From contig KB235926.1 in NCBI GenBank assembly GCA_000332255.1, positions 3,081,882 through 3,145,881 on the forward strand: 64,000 nt of DNA, written 5' to 3'. The DNA is from a cyanobacterium PCC 7702 (lineage in GTDB: Bacteria > Cyanobacteriota > Cyanobacteriia > Cyanobacteriales > Nostocaceae). Both the position numbers and the translations under genes were made by a program. Of the stretch, positions 35,538-44,221 are shown one piece after another (the stretch's first letter is position 1; the number at the start of each line of letters is the position of its first letter). The notes below the pieces were generated by a model. That model searched no databases, was not told where the DNA came from, and saw only the letters and a program-made list of their open reading frames with translations.

Positions 35538-36530
35538 TCAAACATTATTGCGATCGCCAACTGAAGCAATCCAATCTAAAATAGCCTGATTGACAGCATC
35601 CGGGTTTTCATCATGAGGACAGTGGCCAACATTATCTAGATTCAGCAATTGCAAATTCTGGTTGTAGCGAGCAAATTCACAAGCAAGAGCTGGAGGAACA
35701 AACTTATCCTTTCGTCCCCAAATTAAAAGCATGGGGATTGTTAAGCTTGGTAATACGGATTTGACACTAAATCCGAAATTAGCAGTAATTGTGGCTTTAA
35801 ACAAAGCACTAAAAGCACGCGCAGAACCCCGGTCTTGAGGAGGACCGGCGAGTATTTCAATCAGCTCGTCCGTGATTGCTTCCGGATTAGCATAGGCAAT
35901 AGCGGCCCAACGTCGCAAGAAACTCGGTCGGCGCACCAGGTAAAACAAAGGTTTTAATAACAATGGTGAAGCCACGATATTTTTAATGGCGGCAACAACA
36001 GGTTGCAGTATCGCAGGAATAGCTTCTTGCTCGAGTGATGGGTCTGGTAAACTCATCATTATTAATCCTTCCACCATCTCCGGATGAATGGTGGCAACAG
36101 CCAAGGATATTAGCGAACCAATAGAATTACCTATCAAAATTACAGGTCGACGGATGAACGTCTTCCAAAAGTCGCACACCTGTTCTGCCCAAAGTCGGAT
36201 GCTATAGTTAGCCGCAGCTTTTTCAGAAGCGCCAAAACCTAGCATGTCAAGAGCATAAACTGTATGTTTTTCTGCCAATACTTCGATATTGTGTCGCCAG
36301 TGTCCGATCGAAGCACCAAATCCATGTAGCAAAATCAAAGGTGTAGCTTGGTGGCGGTGATTCTCCATAGGGCGCATGTAGGTATAGCGAGTTTGCCAAC
36401 CCCGCCAAACCCAATCTCTTTGGTTGCCAACTCGTTCTTGCCAGGGAATTGTGTTGTTGTTCACGCTTTTTACCTCCCCCCATTTGCTCAGCTTGTCAAT
36501 AGCGTTAGTTACTAGCTTAATTAATTGCAT
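35538..36530 (-). CDS. Alpha/beta hydrolase
   Basis: A 330-residue alpha/beta-hydrolase fold protein. The oxyanion strand is LILLHGFGASIGHW; the nucleophile elbow GNSIGS carries the catalytic Ser. Acid and histidine parts are LLIWGRKDKFVPP (Asp) and DNVGHCPHDENPD (His). The HGFGAS and GNSIGS pattern is common to the cyanobacterial and chloroplast group that includes pheophytinase-like and chlorophyllide-related esterases. The substrate is unproven. The N-terminal 45 residues are variable. Confidence 0.9.
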   Translation of the reverse strand: MQLIKLVTNAIDKLSKWGEVKSVNNNTIPWQERVGNQRDWVWRGWQTRYTYMRPMENHRHQATPLILLHGFGASIGHWRHNIEVLAEKHTVYALDMLGFGASEKAAANYSIRLWAEQVCDFWKTFIRRPVILIGNSIGSLISLAVATIHPEMVEGLIMMSLPDPSLEQEAIPAILQPVVAAIKNIVASPLLLKPLFYLVRRPSFLRRWAAIAYANPEAITDELIEILAGPPQDRGSARAFSALFKATITANFGFSVKSVLPSLTIPMLLIWGRKDKFVPPALACEFARYNQNLQLLNLDNVGHCPHDENPDAVNQAILDWIASVGDRNNV

Positions 36531-36882
36531 CTAGTCCTTATCTATCTACTCAAGCATCCTGGCAGTTTAAGAATTTACTGTTATTTCTGGGAAAACTATC
36601 CATATACTGAAGTAGCAGGATGTTAACAAAATCACAAATAAATGCTATGATAATTAATAAATGCTGCGCTTGTGTAACATAGGTTAACGATCAAAGAGAA
36701 ATACTCTCAGAATGAGTAGAATGACAAATACAACCAATGTGAAGACTGTCTTAGGGATCGGCTACCTTAAAAATAAGGATCGTTTTCCGTCCTCAGATAT
36801 TCAATATCATCTTTGCTCCTGAGGCAGATAACGCAATACCAAACCAAACCCAACTCTTAACAAACAGCTCCCACAATTCATA
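36531..36882. other. infC promoter and leader region
   Basis: 352 bases between the divergent alpha/beta hydrolase and infC. It contains a 36-codon ATG frame (36712-36822) that could be a leader peptide but has no strong ribosome binding site. IF-3 genes are often regulated through their leaders; no defined riboswitch is recognisable. Confidence 0.4.
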
Positions 36883-37416
36883 ATGTCAGTGACTGAGAAA
36901 AAAAGAACCCGCGATTTACCCCAAATTAATGAAAGAATTCGTTTCCCGAAAATTCGGGTCATAGACACTGATGGCGCGCAATTAGGAATTATGCCTCCTC
37001 ACGAAGCGCTGCAGCTAGCAGAAGAAAAAGAGCTTGACCTAGTCCTGCTTAGTGATAAAGCCGATCCGCCCGTTTGTCGGATTATGGACTATGGAAAATA
37101 CAAATTCGAGCAGGAGAAGAAAGCACGGGAAGCTCGCAAAAAGCAGCATACTGCTGATGTCAAAGAAGTAAAGATGCGCTACAAAATAGAGGCACATGAT
37201 TACAACGTGCGTGTTAAGCAAGCAGAGCGTTTTCTCAGAGATGGTGATAAAGTGAAAGCGACTGTGATGTTTCGAGGTCGGGAAATTCAACACAGCGATA
37301 TGGCAGAAGAATTACTCAAACGAATGGCTGCGGATCTAGAAGAGGTAGCAGAAGTGCAGCAAGCACCTAAAAAAGAGGGGCGAAACATGATGATGCTCTT
37401 GTCTCCGAAAAAATAA
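36883..37416 (+). CDS. infC: Translation initiation factor IF-3
   Basis: Prevents premature 50S joining and checks start-codon and initiator-tRNA pairing on the 30S subunit. 177 residues, normal: N-domain with [20 protein letters not shown] and [20 protein letters not shown], the basic linker [16 protein letters not shown], and C-domain with [20 protein letters not shown] and [12 protein letters not shown]. It starts with ATG; the cyanobacterial gene does not use the E. coli-style AUU autoregulated start here. rpmI and rplT do not follow it. Confidence 0.98.
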   Translation: MSVTEKKRTRDLPQINERIRFPKIRVIDTDGAQLGIMPPHEALQLAEEKELDLVLLSDKADPPVCRIMDYGKYKFEQEKKAREARKKQHTADVKEVKMRYKIEAHDYNVRVKQAERFLRDGDKVKATVMFRGREIQHSDMAEELLKRMAADLEEVAEVQQAPKKEGRNMMMLLSPKK

Positions 37417-37493
37417 ATAGAGGTAAATTCAGAGGTAAATTGTTGCTATAAGTATTAAAAACAACAAAAAATTACCAATTGAGAGTGGAGAAT

Positions 37494-37538
37494 CCCGAGG
37501 AAGGAGTGGGAAAAATATACTCAGTACCTCGGGGTTCT
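37494..37538 (+). terminator. Possible infC terminator
   Basis: CCCGAGG (37494-37500) and CCTCGGG (37527-37533) form a 7-bp GC-rich stem around a 26-base loop, followed by GTTCTTG. It is 78 bases after infC and 22 bases before the earliest start of the transporter gene, so it could also act as an attenuator for the latter. Confidence 0.55.
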
Positions 37539-37625
37539 TGCTGTGTATAGAAAGTTAGTTTGTGGAAAAATTGTTATATTTATAACTTAAAAACCCTGGG
37601 TGAAAATACCAGAAAGACAAACTGC

Positions 37626-40600
37626 ATGGAACTGAAAAATAACCAGCCTGCTAGCAAAAAAACTATTCTGCCGCCATTGCTAAAGTGGGTAAATCTGCGA
37701 CCGGAAGAAAGCGATCGCACGTGGTTAATGTTTGCATGTTACACCAGCACTTCCATAGGATTGCGATGGTCGGAGGATTCGACAGTAGCACTGTTTCTAG
37801 ATCAGTACGGGTCTGGTTTTTTACCTTTAGTGTACATAACCAGTGCAATAACAGGGGCAAGCTTAGTTTTTTTATATTCTTCGCTGCAAAAGATTTTTCC
37901 TTTGCGACGGGTAATAGTAGCGATCGCCCCCTGTATGTTCGTACCGTTAATTTTCCTACGCTTGGGTTTGCATGTTTCGCAATTTTCTGTGTTTATCGTA
38001 TTTCTCCTGCGGTTGTGGGTAGACGCATTTTATGTTGTCAACGACCTCAACATTTCCATCGCAGCCAACCAATTATTTAATATTCGAGAAATCAAACGCG
38101 CTTATCCAATCGTAAGCAGTGGCGTTTTGGTAGCTGACGTTCTCAGCGGCTTTAGCTTACCTTTACTGCTACTGTTTGTAGGTTTAGATAACGTAATTAT
38201 GCCTTTTGCCGGTATATTTATCGGCTTGGGAGCAGCTATTTTGCTGTATCTCAGTAAAACCTACTCGCATACCTTTGCTGATATCTCCCAAAAAAGTCCA
38301 AAACAAACACAGTATTACAAACAACAGCAGCTTTACGGTTCTCTCAAACGTTATGCTCTGTTGTTATTTGCCTTTTTCACCCTCCTGCAAGCAATAGGAG
38401 TATTAATAGATTTTCAGTATTTAACTCAGTTAAAGTCAAATTACCAAGGTAAAGACATTGCAACTTTTTTAGGTTTATTGGGCGGAATTACGGGAGTATG
38501 TGAACTGGGAACGCAATTATTCATTTCTAGCCGCGCTCTGGAACGTTTTGGAGTGTTTGTCACCGCCGCCATTTTACCTGTCAGCGCAGGTATTGTTGTA
38601 CCTGTGGCGATCGCCTTATTCAGTTTCTTACCGTGGAGGCAGTTTCACAATCAATTGTGGGGTTTAGTAATCCTCAAGTTCTTAGATGAAATTCTACGTT
38701 ATACCTTTGTTATCAGCAGCAGTCCCCTACTATTTCAACCAATTCCCAATCATCTTCGCAGTCAAGTCCAGTCCTTGTCCGGAGGTGTTGCAGACGCCTT
38801 TGGTGCTGGAATAGCAGGTGCAGTCATTTTTATGACCCTAAAGTTGGGAACGCTACTTGTACCTTGGTTTTTGCCCCACTCCATAATGGTGGCAGAAACA
38901 ATTTTTGTAGCTTTGTGTTGTTTGGGAGTAATTTGGTTGTTGCGATCGCACTACGTAAACTTGTTAGTTTTGGGTGCTGAACGGGGACAACTAAGCGCCG
39001 CAGACGTAGATTTACGTACATTCAAACAAGCAGTGGTAAAAGCTTTAGGAGAAAAAGGAACAGAAGTAGATAAACGTTCCTGCATCGAGCTTTTATCTCA
39101 AATCGATCCTCAGGGTGCAACAGAAGTGCTAGCACCCTTACTAGTGAAATTACCTGCTCCGTTACAAAAACCCAGTTTAGAAATCATGCTAGCAGCAGGC
39201 GTTAATTCTAATTATTTGCCGCAAGTGCGAGCATTGTTAGAGTTGCCCCAACATCTTGTCGATCCAGAAGTTTTTGCCCTTGCTTTGCGCTATGTTTATC
39301 TTTGCGACCCACAACCAGACCTCACTCATCTAGAACAATACCTCAAACAGGAACAACACTCAATTATTCGTGCTACTGCTGCTGCTTTGTTGTTACGTCG
39401 AGGAACGTCGCTACAAAGGTTAGCTGCGACCAAAACTTTGCGACGAATGCTTACTCACAAACAAGAAAAAGAACGAGTAAATGCAGTCAAAGCTTTAAAA
39501 GAAGCAGTTTACTTGCAGACGCTGCGCATTTATATTCCGAATTTGTTGCAAGATGGATCTTTGGAAGTGCGTTGTGCAGTATTAGAAACGATCGCAGCTA
39601 CCCACTTGGAAGAATACTACACCGCACTGCTGTTGGGACTTCATTATAAATCTACGCGTTCTACAGCCATGCGAGCTTTGGTGGAACTGGAAAATGAAGT
39701 TTTACCGATGCTGGTGGACTTAGCTACTAATATCTATAAGCCAGAAGTTGTGCGGATGTATGCTTGGCGCACTATTGGTCAAGTTCCCACCTTAGAAGCA
39801 TTGGATACTTTATGCCATTACTTGCAAATATCTAGAGGTAAAACTAGGGATCACGTTCTCCGCACTTTGTTAAAAAGACTGCAACCAAAGGAAATTGTAG
39901 CTTTAGCCGAGCGCTTTCATGAAAACCAAATCAAAAACCTGATTGAAGAAGAATTGATTTCTTTAGGCACTATTTACGCTGCCTACATAGACTTGAAAAC
40001 ACAAGCCCATGCTTTCGACCAAAATCTCGACTTAAAAACTAAAGAAAATTTAGAATTTTATCACTCTCATCGTCAAATTTTAGTCGTCTTATCTTTGCTG
40101 CAACGAGCACTTTTAGAAGTAGAAATTGACGTTCAAGAACGATTATTGCTGCTACTACAGCTGATTTACCCTCTAGATAAAATCAAAGCTGCAGGATTTC
40201 ATTTGCGCTCTGCATCCAGTGTAAATGTAGCAAGGGGTTTAGAAATTTTAGAGCATGTTGTCACTTGGCATTTTAAATCTGTCTTGCTCAATATTCTAGA
40301 CAGGCGATCGCCTTCCGAAAAATTACAATCTTTAACAGAAGCAGGAATTACAAATTACGAACAGATGGTTATAAGCGAACGTATCCGCTTGTTGCTCGCC
40401 CAGGATAATTTACTTTCTGATTGGTGTGTGGCTTGTTGTTTTCATTTTGCTCAAGTTGCTAGCATCCGACTCACAAGCCAACAAGTTTTGAGAAATTTAC
40501 GCCATCCTACAGGCTTTGTCCGAGAAGCAGTAGTCGCATATTTGAGTGCGGTATCACCCCGCGTTCTTGTGAAAATCTTACCCCAGTTGCAAAAAGATCC

Positions 40601-40661
40601 CCATCCCCTTGTCGCCAATCAAGTGCAAGAATTAATGAAGAAGTTAGTAGTTAATGGTTAG
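37626..40661 (+). CDS. Npt-type nucleotide transporter-like protein with HEAT repeats
   Basis: An about 1011-residue membrane protein. The N-terminal 430 residues contain about 11-12 membrane helices in an MFS/NTT-like arrangement, starting at LRPEESDRTWLMFACYTSTS. The C-terminal half is soluble and built of HEAT-like repeats (e.g. LLVKLPAPLQKPSLEIMLAA, RATAAALLLRRGTS, VRCAVLETIAAT, VREAVVAYLSAVSP). In bacteria such Npt1/Npt2-family proteins are annotated as nucleotide transporters, often fused to cyclic-nucleotide domains. Transport activity in cyanobacteria is not established. Start: ATG at 37626 (MELKNN) is preferred over a TTG at 37560. The next gene encodes a cNMP-binding protein. Confidence 0.82.
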   Translation: MELKNNQPASKKTILPPLLKWVNLRPEESDRTWLMFACYTSTSIGLRWSEDSTVALFLDQYGSGFLPLVYITSAITGASLVFLYSSLQKIFPLRRVIVAIAPCMFVPLIFLRLGLHVSQFSVFIVFLLRLWVDAFYVVNDLNISIAANQLFNIREIKRAYPIVSSGVLVADVLSGFSLPLLLLFVGLDNVIMPFAGIFIGLGAAILLYLSKTYSHTFADISQKSPKQTQYYKQQQLYGSLKRYALLLFAFFTLLQAIGVLIDFQYLTQLKSNYQGKDIATFLGLLGGITGVCELGTQLFISSRALERFGVFVTAAILPVSAGIVVPVAIALFSFLPWRQFHNQLWGLVILKFLDEILRYTFVISSSPLLFQPIPNHLRSQVQSLSGGVADAFGAGIAGAVIFMTLKLGTLLVPWFLPHSIMVAETIFVALCCLGVIWLLRSHYVNLLVLGAERGQLSAADVDLRTFKQAVVKALGEKGTEVDKRSCIELLSQIDPQGATEVLAPLLVKLPAPLQKPSLEIMLAAGVNSNYLPQVRALLELPQHLVDPEVFALALRYVYLCDPQPDLTHLEQYLKQEQHSIIRATAAALLLRRGTSLQRLAATKTLRRMLTHKQEKERVNAVKALKEAVYLQTLRIYIPNLLQDGSLEVRCAVLETIAATHLEEYYTALLLGLHYKSTRSTAMRALVELENEVLPMLVDLATNIYKPEVVRMYAWRTIGQVPTLEALDTLCHYLQISRGKTRDHVLRTLLKRLQPKEIVALAERFHENQIKNLIEEELISLGTIYAAYIDLKTQAHAFDQNLDLKTKENLEFYHSHRQILVVLSLLQRALLEVEIDVQERLLLLLQLIYPLDKIKAAGFHLRSASSVNVARGLEILEHVVTWHFKSVLLNILDRRSPSEKLQSLTEAGITNYEQMVISERIRLLLAQDNLLSDWCVACCFHFAQVASIRLTSQQVLRNLRHPTGFVREAVVAYLSAVSPRVLVKILPQLQKDPHPLVANQVQELMKKLVVNG

Positions 40662-40797
40662 TATTAATTTTTTCAAAAACATCAAAAAAAACAGCAGATA
40701 CTTCTTCGGAAATGACATAAAATTGGTAAGAAAATTATATGGTTATTTAATTAATAAATTAAAATTAAAAAAATAAAATCTTTACCGAACCAAGTTT

Positions 40798-41247
40798 ATG
40801 CTAACTACAGTGGAACGCTTGTTATTTGTTCGCCGAGTACCTATTTTTAAAGAATTACGGGATGATTTTATCGTGCGGTTAGCTTCAGTTATGGATGAAT
40901 TGTCCTTTCCGAGCAATTATACTATTTTTAAAGAGGGAGATGAAGGGCGATCGCTCTACATAGTTGTTTCGGGTAGGGTCAAAGTTCATATTGGCGAACG
41001 ACAGCTAGCAGTGTTTCCCAAGGGAGAATCCTTTGGGGAAATGGCAGTTTTTGACGCTCAACCGCGTTCTGCTTCTGCAACAACTTTAGAATCTTGTGAA
41101 TGTTTGGAATTAACCCAAGACCAACTTTACGAAGCGATTGATGAAACACCAGAAATAGCAGTGAATATTATCGGCATTTTGTCTCGTCGCATTCGAGAAT
41201 TAAATGAAAAAATTAACGCCATCTCGTTAACGAGAAGCCGCGCGTAG
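40798..41247 (+). CDS. Cyclic nucleotide-binding domain protein
   Basis: A 149-residue stand-alone cNMP-binding domain. It contains FKEGDEGRSLYIVVSGRVKV, the phosphate-binding cassette GESFGEMAVFDAQPRSASA (Glu and Arg ligands of the cyclic phosphate) and a C-terminal helix. There is no helix-turn-helix, so it is not a CRP-type transcription factor. The preceding transporter belongs to a family in which this domain is often fused to the HEAT region, so the two probably act together. The final residues TRSRA and the TAG stop fall in a dispersed repeat (41230-41257). Confidence 0.9.
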   Translation: MLTTVERLLFVRRVPIFKELRDDFIVRLASVMDELSFPSNYTIFKEGDEGRSLYIVVSGRVKVHIGERQLAVFPKGESFGEMAVFDAQPRSASATTLESCECLELTQDQLYEAIDETPEIAVNIIGILSRRIRELNEKINAISLTRSRA

Positions 41248-41257
41248 CGCGTCTACG
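41230..41257. repeat. 28-nt dispersed repeat, copy 1
   Basis: Contains GCCGCGCGTAGCGCGTCTAC and is identical over 28 bases to the reverse complement of 49642-49669. The core CGCG-TAG-CGCG can fold back on itself. It provides the last codons and the TAG stop of the cNMP-binding gene and lies between convergent genes. Confidence 0.9.
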
Positions 41258-41267
41258 CTGCTAAAAA

Positions 41268-42698
41268 TTAGTTGTTTGGTGAAGATGTTATTTGACAACT
41301 TTGCAAAAATCGCTGCGGAATTTCTGGATATTCGCCCCAATGCAGGTGAATATAAGAAGCGTGAAGGTTGGGAAGCAAAAACCATCCCTCGTATCCTGTA
41401 ATTTCTTCGGTGTCGTAACGATAGGTTGCAAACAGTGGTTGTTGGGGAATTGATAAAAGACGAGAACGGTGAAATTCGTGTCCGCAAACACTTTTGCCTG
41501 AATTTAGCAATAAACTGTCTTGTAAAGCAACAGCACGGCGATATCCTAAGGTGAGGTGCTTGCTCATGGTGACTGTAGCGGGTAATACTCCCACTACCGG
41601 CCAGGAGTTGTTCTCAAAATCAATGATTTGTTCGCATAAGTACATTAATCCACCACATTCTGCCACAGTAGGCATTCCCGAGAAAATTGCTGTTTTAACA
41701 GCTTGACGAGCAGGAGTATTTTCTGCTAGCTGTTGCGCAAATACTTCTGGAAATCCGCCACCGAAATACATTCCCCGTACATCAGGTGGTAGTTCGGGAT
41801 CCTCTAAGGGACTCCAAAAAACGACTTCTGCGCCAAGTGTTTTTAACAAATCGAGATTGTCTTGATAGTAAAAATTAAAAGCGCGATCGCAAGCAACTGC
41901 GATTTTGATTGGAGATTTGCTCTCAAAAGCGGAGAGTGGAAAAAAAGGGAGAAACTGGGAAGCACTTGCGTGCTCCTGGGGTTTGGTTTGGAGTAGAGGT
42001 AACAATTTTTCCCAACCAAAGCAAGTTTCACTCAAGTGACTGAGTTTGTCAATTAATACATTTAATTCGGGAAGTTCTGCTGTGGGTACTAAACCGAGAT
42101 GGCGATCGGGAATGGAAATGTTATCTTCACGTCGCAGTACACCAAGAATAGGTAAATTTAGGGGTTCAAGAGAATCTTGGAGTAACTGCAGGTGGCGGTC
42201 ACTACCCACGCGATTTAAAATTACTCCAGCTATTGTGATGGTGGGATCGAAGGAACGGTAACCGTGAGCGATAGCTGCTACCGAGCCAGATAAGCGGCTG
42301 CAATCAATCACTAATACTACAGGCAAATTTAGTATTCGCGCTACGCTGGCGGTACTAGCAAAAGAAGAGTCAACTGTAGAACTATTTGACGTTTCTTTTT
42401 CCTTGTACCTTTTAGAAACTCCATCGAATAGTCCCATTACTCCTTCTACGAGAGCGTATTCGCAATCCTGAATGTAATACGCAAAACATGTTTTTACGTA
42501 TGATTCCGATGTCAGCACCAAATCTAAATTTCGACAAGCACGTCCAGTAACATGCTTGTGAAACATCGGATCTATATAATCCGGACCGACTTTAAAAGAT
42601 TGTACTTTTTTTGACAACCGACGCAGGAACGCTAACAGGGCGAGCGTAACAGTCGTCTTGCCTACACCGCTGCGTTCCCCGGCAATAATCAGGGACAT
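41268..42698 (-). CDS. cobB: Cobyrinate a,c-diamide synthase
   Basis: Glutamine-dependent amidation of the a and c side chains of cobyrinate in B12 synthesis (called CbiA in the anaerobic pathway used by cyanobacteria). 476 residues: an N-terminal dethiobiotin-synthetase-like ATPase with P-loop AGERSGVGKTT (6-16) and DYIDPMFH, and a C-terminal class I-like amidotransferase with GGGFPEVFAQ and the nucleophile Cys348 in AECGGLMYL. The His partner lies in HLHWGEYPE. It starts 62 bases after opcA, so it is probably the last gene of that unit. Confidence 0.95.
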   Translation of the reverse strand: MSLIIAGERSGVGKTTVTLALLAFLRRLSKKVQSFKVGPDYIDPMFHKHVTGRACRNLDLVLTSESYVKTCFAYYIQDCEYALVEGVMGLFDGVSKRYKEKETSNSSTVDSSFASTASVARILNLPVVLVIDCSRLSGSVAAIAHGYRSFDPTITIAGVILNRVGSDRHLQLLQDSLEPLNLPILGVLRREDNISIPDRHLGLVPTAELPELNVLIDKLSHLSETCFGWEKLLPLLQTKPQEHASASQFLPFFPLSAFESKSPIKIAVACDRAFNFYYQDNLDLLKTLGAEVVFWSPLEDPELPPDVRGMYFGGGFPEVFAQQLAENTPARQAVKTAIFSGMPTVAECGGLMYLCEQIIDFENNSWPVVGVLPATVTMSKHLTLGYRRAVALQDSLLLNSGKSVCGHEFHRSRLLSIPQQPLFATYRYDTEEITGYEGWFLLPNLHASYIHLHWGEYPEIPQRFLQSCQITSSPNN

Positions 42699-42729
42699 TA
42701 CTAATTGCTAATTTACTAATGGCTAATAG

Positions 42730-42752
42730 TTATTTTTCCATAAGCTATCAGC
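42730..42752. repeat. Spacer repeat, opcA-cobB copy
   Basis: These 23 bases match 44191-44213 (zwf-opcA spacer) at 21 positions (shared start TTATTTTTCCAT). Adjoining words GCTAAT/TTAGC also recur, so the two intergenic spacers are related. Confidence 0.7.
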
Positions 42753-42760
42753 CATCAACT

Positions 42761-44137
42761 TTAACTTTGAGCTAGTTTCAGAATTTGCGCCGCCACGGCA
42801 AGACTTTCCTCAAATAAGACTTCATGACCCCAGCGCTGTACTTGTTGGCTGAGCAAAACTTCTGCTTTTTGTTCGGAGAGTAAATTTACCTGTTCGAACA
42901 AGCCAGAAGACTGAGCACCACCCTGAGTTTCCATGCGCATGCAGCCACCAGTTTCCGAACAAATGAGTGTACCGCAATTAGCCTGGGGATTAGTAGAACT
43001 CAAACGCAGTGCAATCAAGTCACCAGAGATTTCACCCGGATCTGCTACCGGAACTCCCGCTAGCTCTGCTTCTACTTGTCTTTGGTCGTTGGTAAGGAAA
43101 TTGACCTTTGTAATGTCGTAGTCTCCGTTTTCTTTTTTATAGGAAACGGGACGCCAATTTAAGCGGCTTGCCAACCAGCTCAAAAACAGCAATGCTTGGC
43201 AGGGATTCCCTTTTTCGTAATCAATGTTAACTTTATCAACTTCTCTGAGGGCAGCGCGACGTTGGGGTGGGTCGTAGGCTTCCGCTGTCAATTCTTGCCA
43301 TGCGGAGAGCCTTCGCCAGTTCAAATCAGCTAGCGGTATCCCGCTTTCTACCAATGCCTGCAGACTGAGCAAATCTTTCTCTGGCTCGTTAAAATTACAG
43401 GAATCTACAATGACGTTATTACAAACTGCCGACAGACGCTTAAACAAGCTGTTATTGGGGTCGGGGCCTGCTTTCCACCAGAGAAATTTAGGCAAGCCGC
43501 CAATCATCAATGCTGGTACCATACCGCCTATCCGTTCTAGGGCGGTAGTAGTGCCGGTTAAGGTGATGTATTCGCAGCAAACTAAGGTAGTTGACGAGCC
43601 CTTTTGAATGGGACAGTAGGCGGAGACTTGGGCTTTGACGCCTTCATCTTCTCCCGCCACTGGCAAGAGAGTGATAATGCGACAGGGGTTGCGCAGGGCA
43701 ATTTCATCTGCTATTCTCGGACTTTGTATATCCGAGCTAGGAGTGGAGGTAGCTGTGCCGTTACCGGTGGTTTCTCCACTAGTGCGGCGTTTTGCGAATT
43801 CTTCCCGCAAGCGAATCAGGGTTTCTTTTGTAGCCGTTCCGGTTTCTGTCAATCCGTATTTTTTCTGTACTTCGCGCAGTGCAGCTTCTGTTTGCGGTCC
43901 CAGGATGCCGTCAATAGGACCGTTATAAAATCCTAGAGCAGCTAATAAGTATTGAGTTTCTTCTGGTTCGTAAACTACTAAAGTAAAGGTTGTGGCCCGT
44001 GTAGCTGCAGGAAGCGTACCATCTTCACCGGCAATACCGTAACTCTGCCAAATTTGACTGAGTTCTGTTTCGATGTCTGTAAGCGAGACATCCTTTGGAG
44101 CCTGAAGTGAGAAGATTGTAGAAGCTTGGGAAGTCAT
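42761..44137 (-). CDS. opcA: Glucose-6-phosphate dehydrogenase assembly protein OpcA
   Basis: Cyanobacterial OpcA binds and activates glucose-6-phosphate dehydrogenase and is a thioredoxin-linked control point. 458 residues. Within the N-terminal part is a peptidoglycan-binding-like helical module (TQYLLAALGFYNGPIDGILG to TATKETLIRL, about 60-110), a feature of cyanobacterial but not actinobacterial OpcA. The C-terminal core has GGLPKFLWWKAGPDP and DSCNFNEPEKDL. It directly follows zwf, as expected. The module probably serves protein contact rather than wall binding. Confidence 0.96.
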   Translation of the reverse strand: MTSQASTIFSLQAPKDVSLTDIETELSQIWQSYGIAGEDGTLPAATRATTFTLVVYEPEETQYLLAALGFYNGPIDGILGPQTEAALREVQKKYGLTETGTATKETLIRLREEFAKRRTSGETTGNGTATSTPSSDIQSPRIADEIALRNPCRIITLLPVAGEDEGVKAQVSAYCPIQKGSSTTLVCCEYITLTGTTTALERIGGMVPALMIGGLPKFLWWKAGPDPNNSLFKRLSAVCNNVIVDSCNFNEPEKDLLSLQALVESGIPLADLNWRRLSAWQELTAEAYDPPQRRAALREVDKVNIDYEKGNPCQALLFLSWLASRLNWRPVSYKKENGDYDITKVNFLTNDQRQVEAELAGVPVADPGEISGDLIALRLSSTNPQANCGTLICSETGGCMRMETQGGAQSSGLFEQVNLLSEQKAEVLLSQQVQRWGHEVLFEESLAVAAQILKLAQS

Positions 44138-44190
44138 AATAGCTTTTAATTTGTCCTTGATGTTAATTTTTAATAGCTAATGGTTAATTT

Positions 44191-44213
44191 TTATTTTTCC
44201 ATTAGCTATCGGC
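44191..44213. repeat. Spacer repeat, zwf-opcA copy
   Basis: Partner of 42730-42752, differing at two positions. Both copies sit in the short spacer before a minus-strand gene of the same operon. Confidence 0.7.
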
Positions 44214-44221
44214 GTTCGCGA

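Noticed and set aside
36712-36822. 36-codon ORF in the infC leader as a regulatory leader peptide
   Set aside because: No ribosome binding site and no run of regulatory codons; kept only as a remark.
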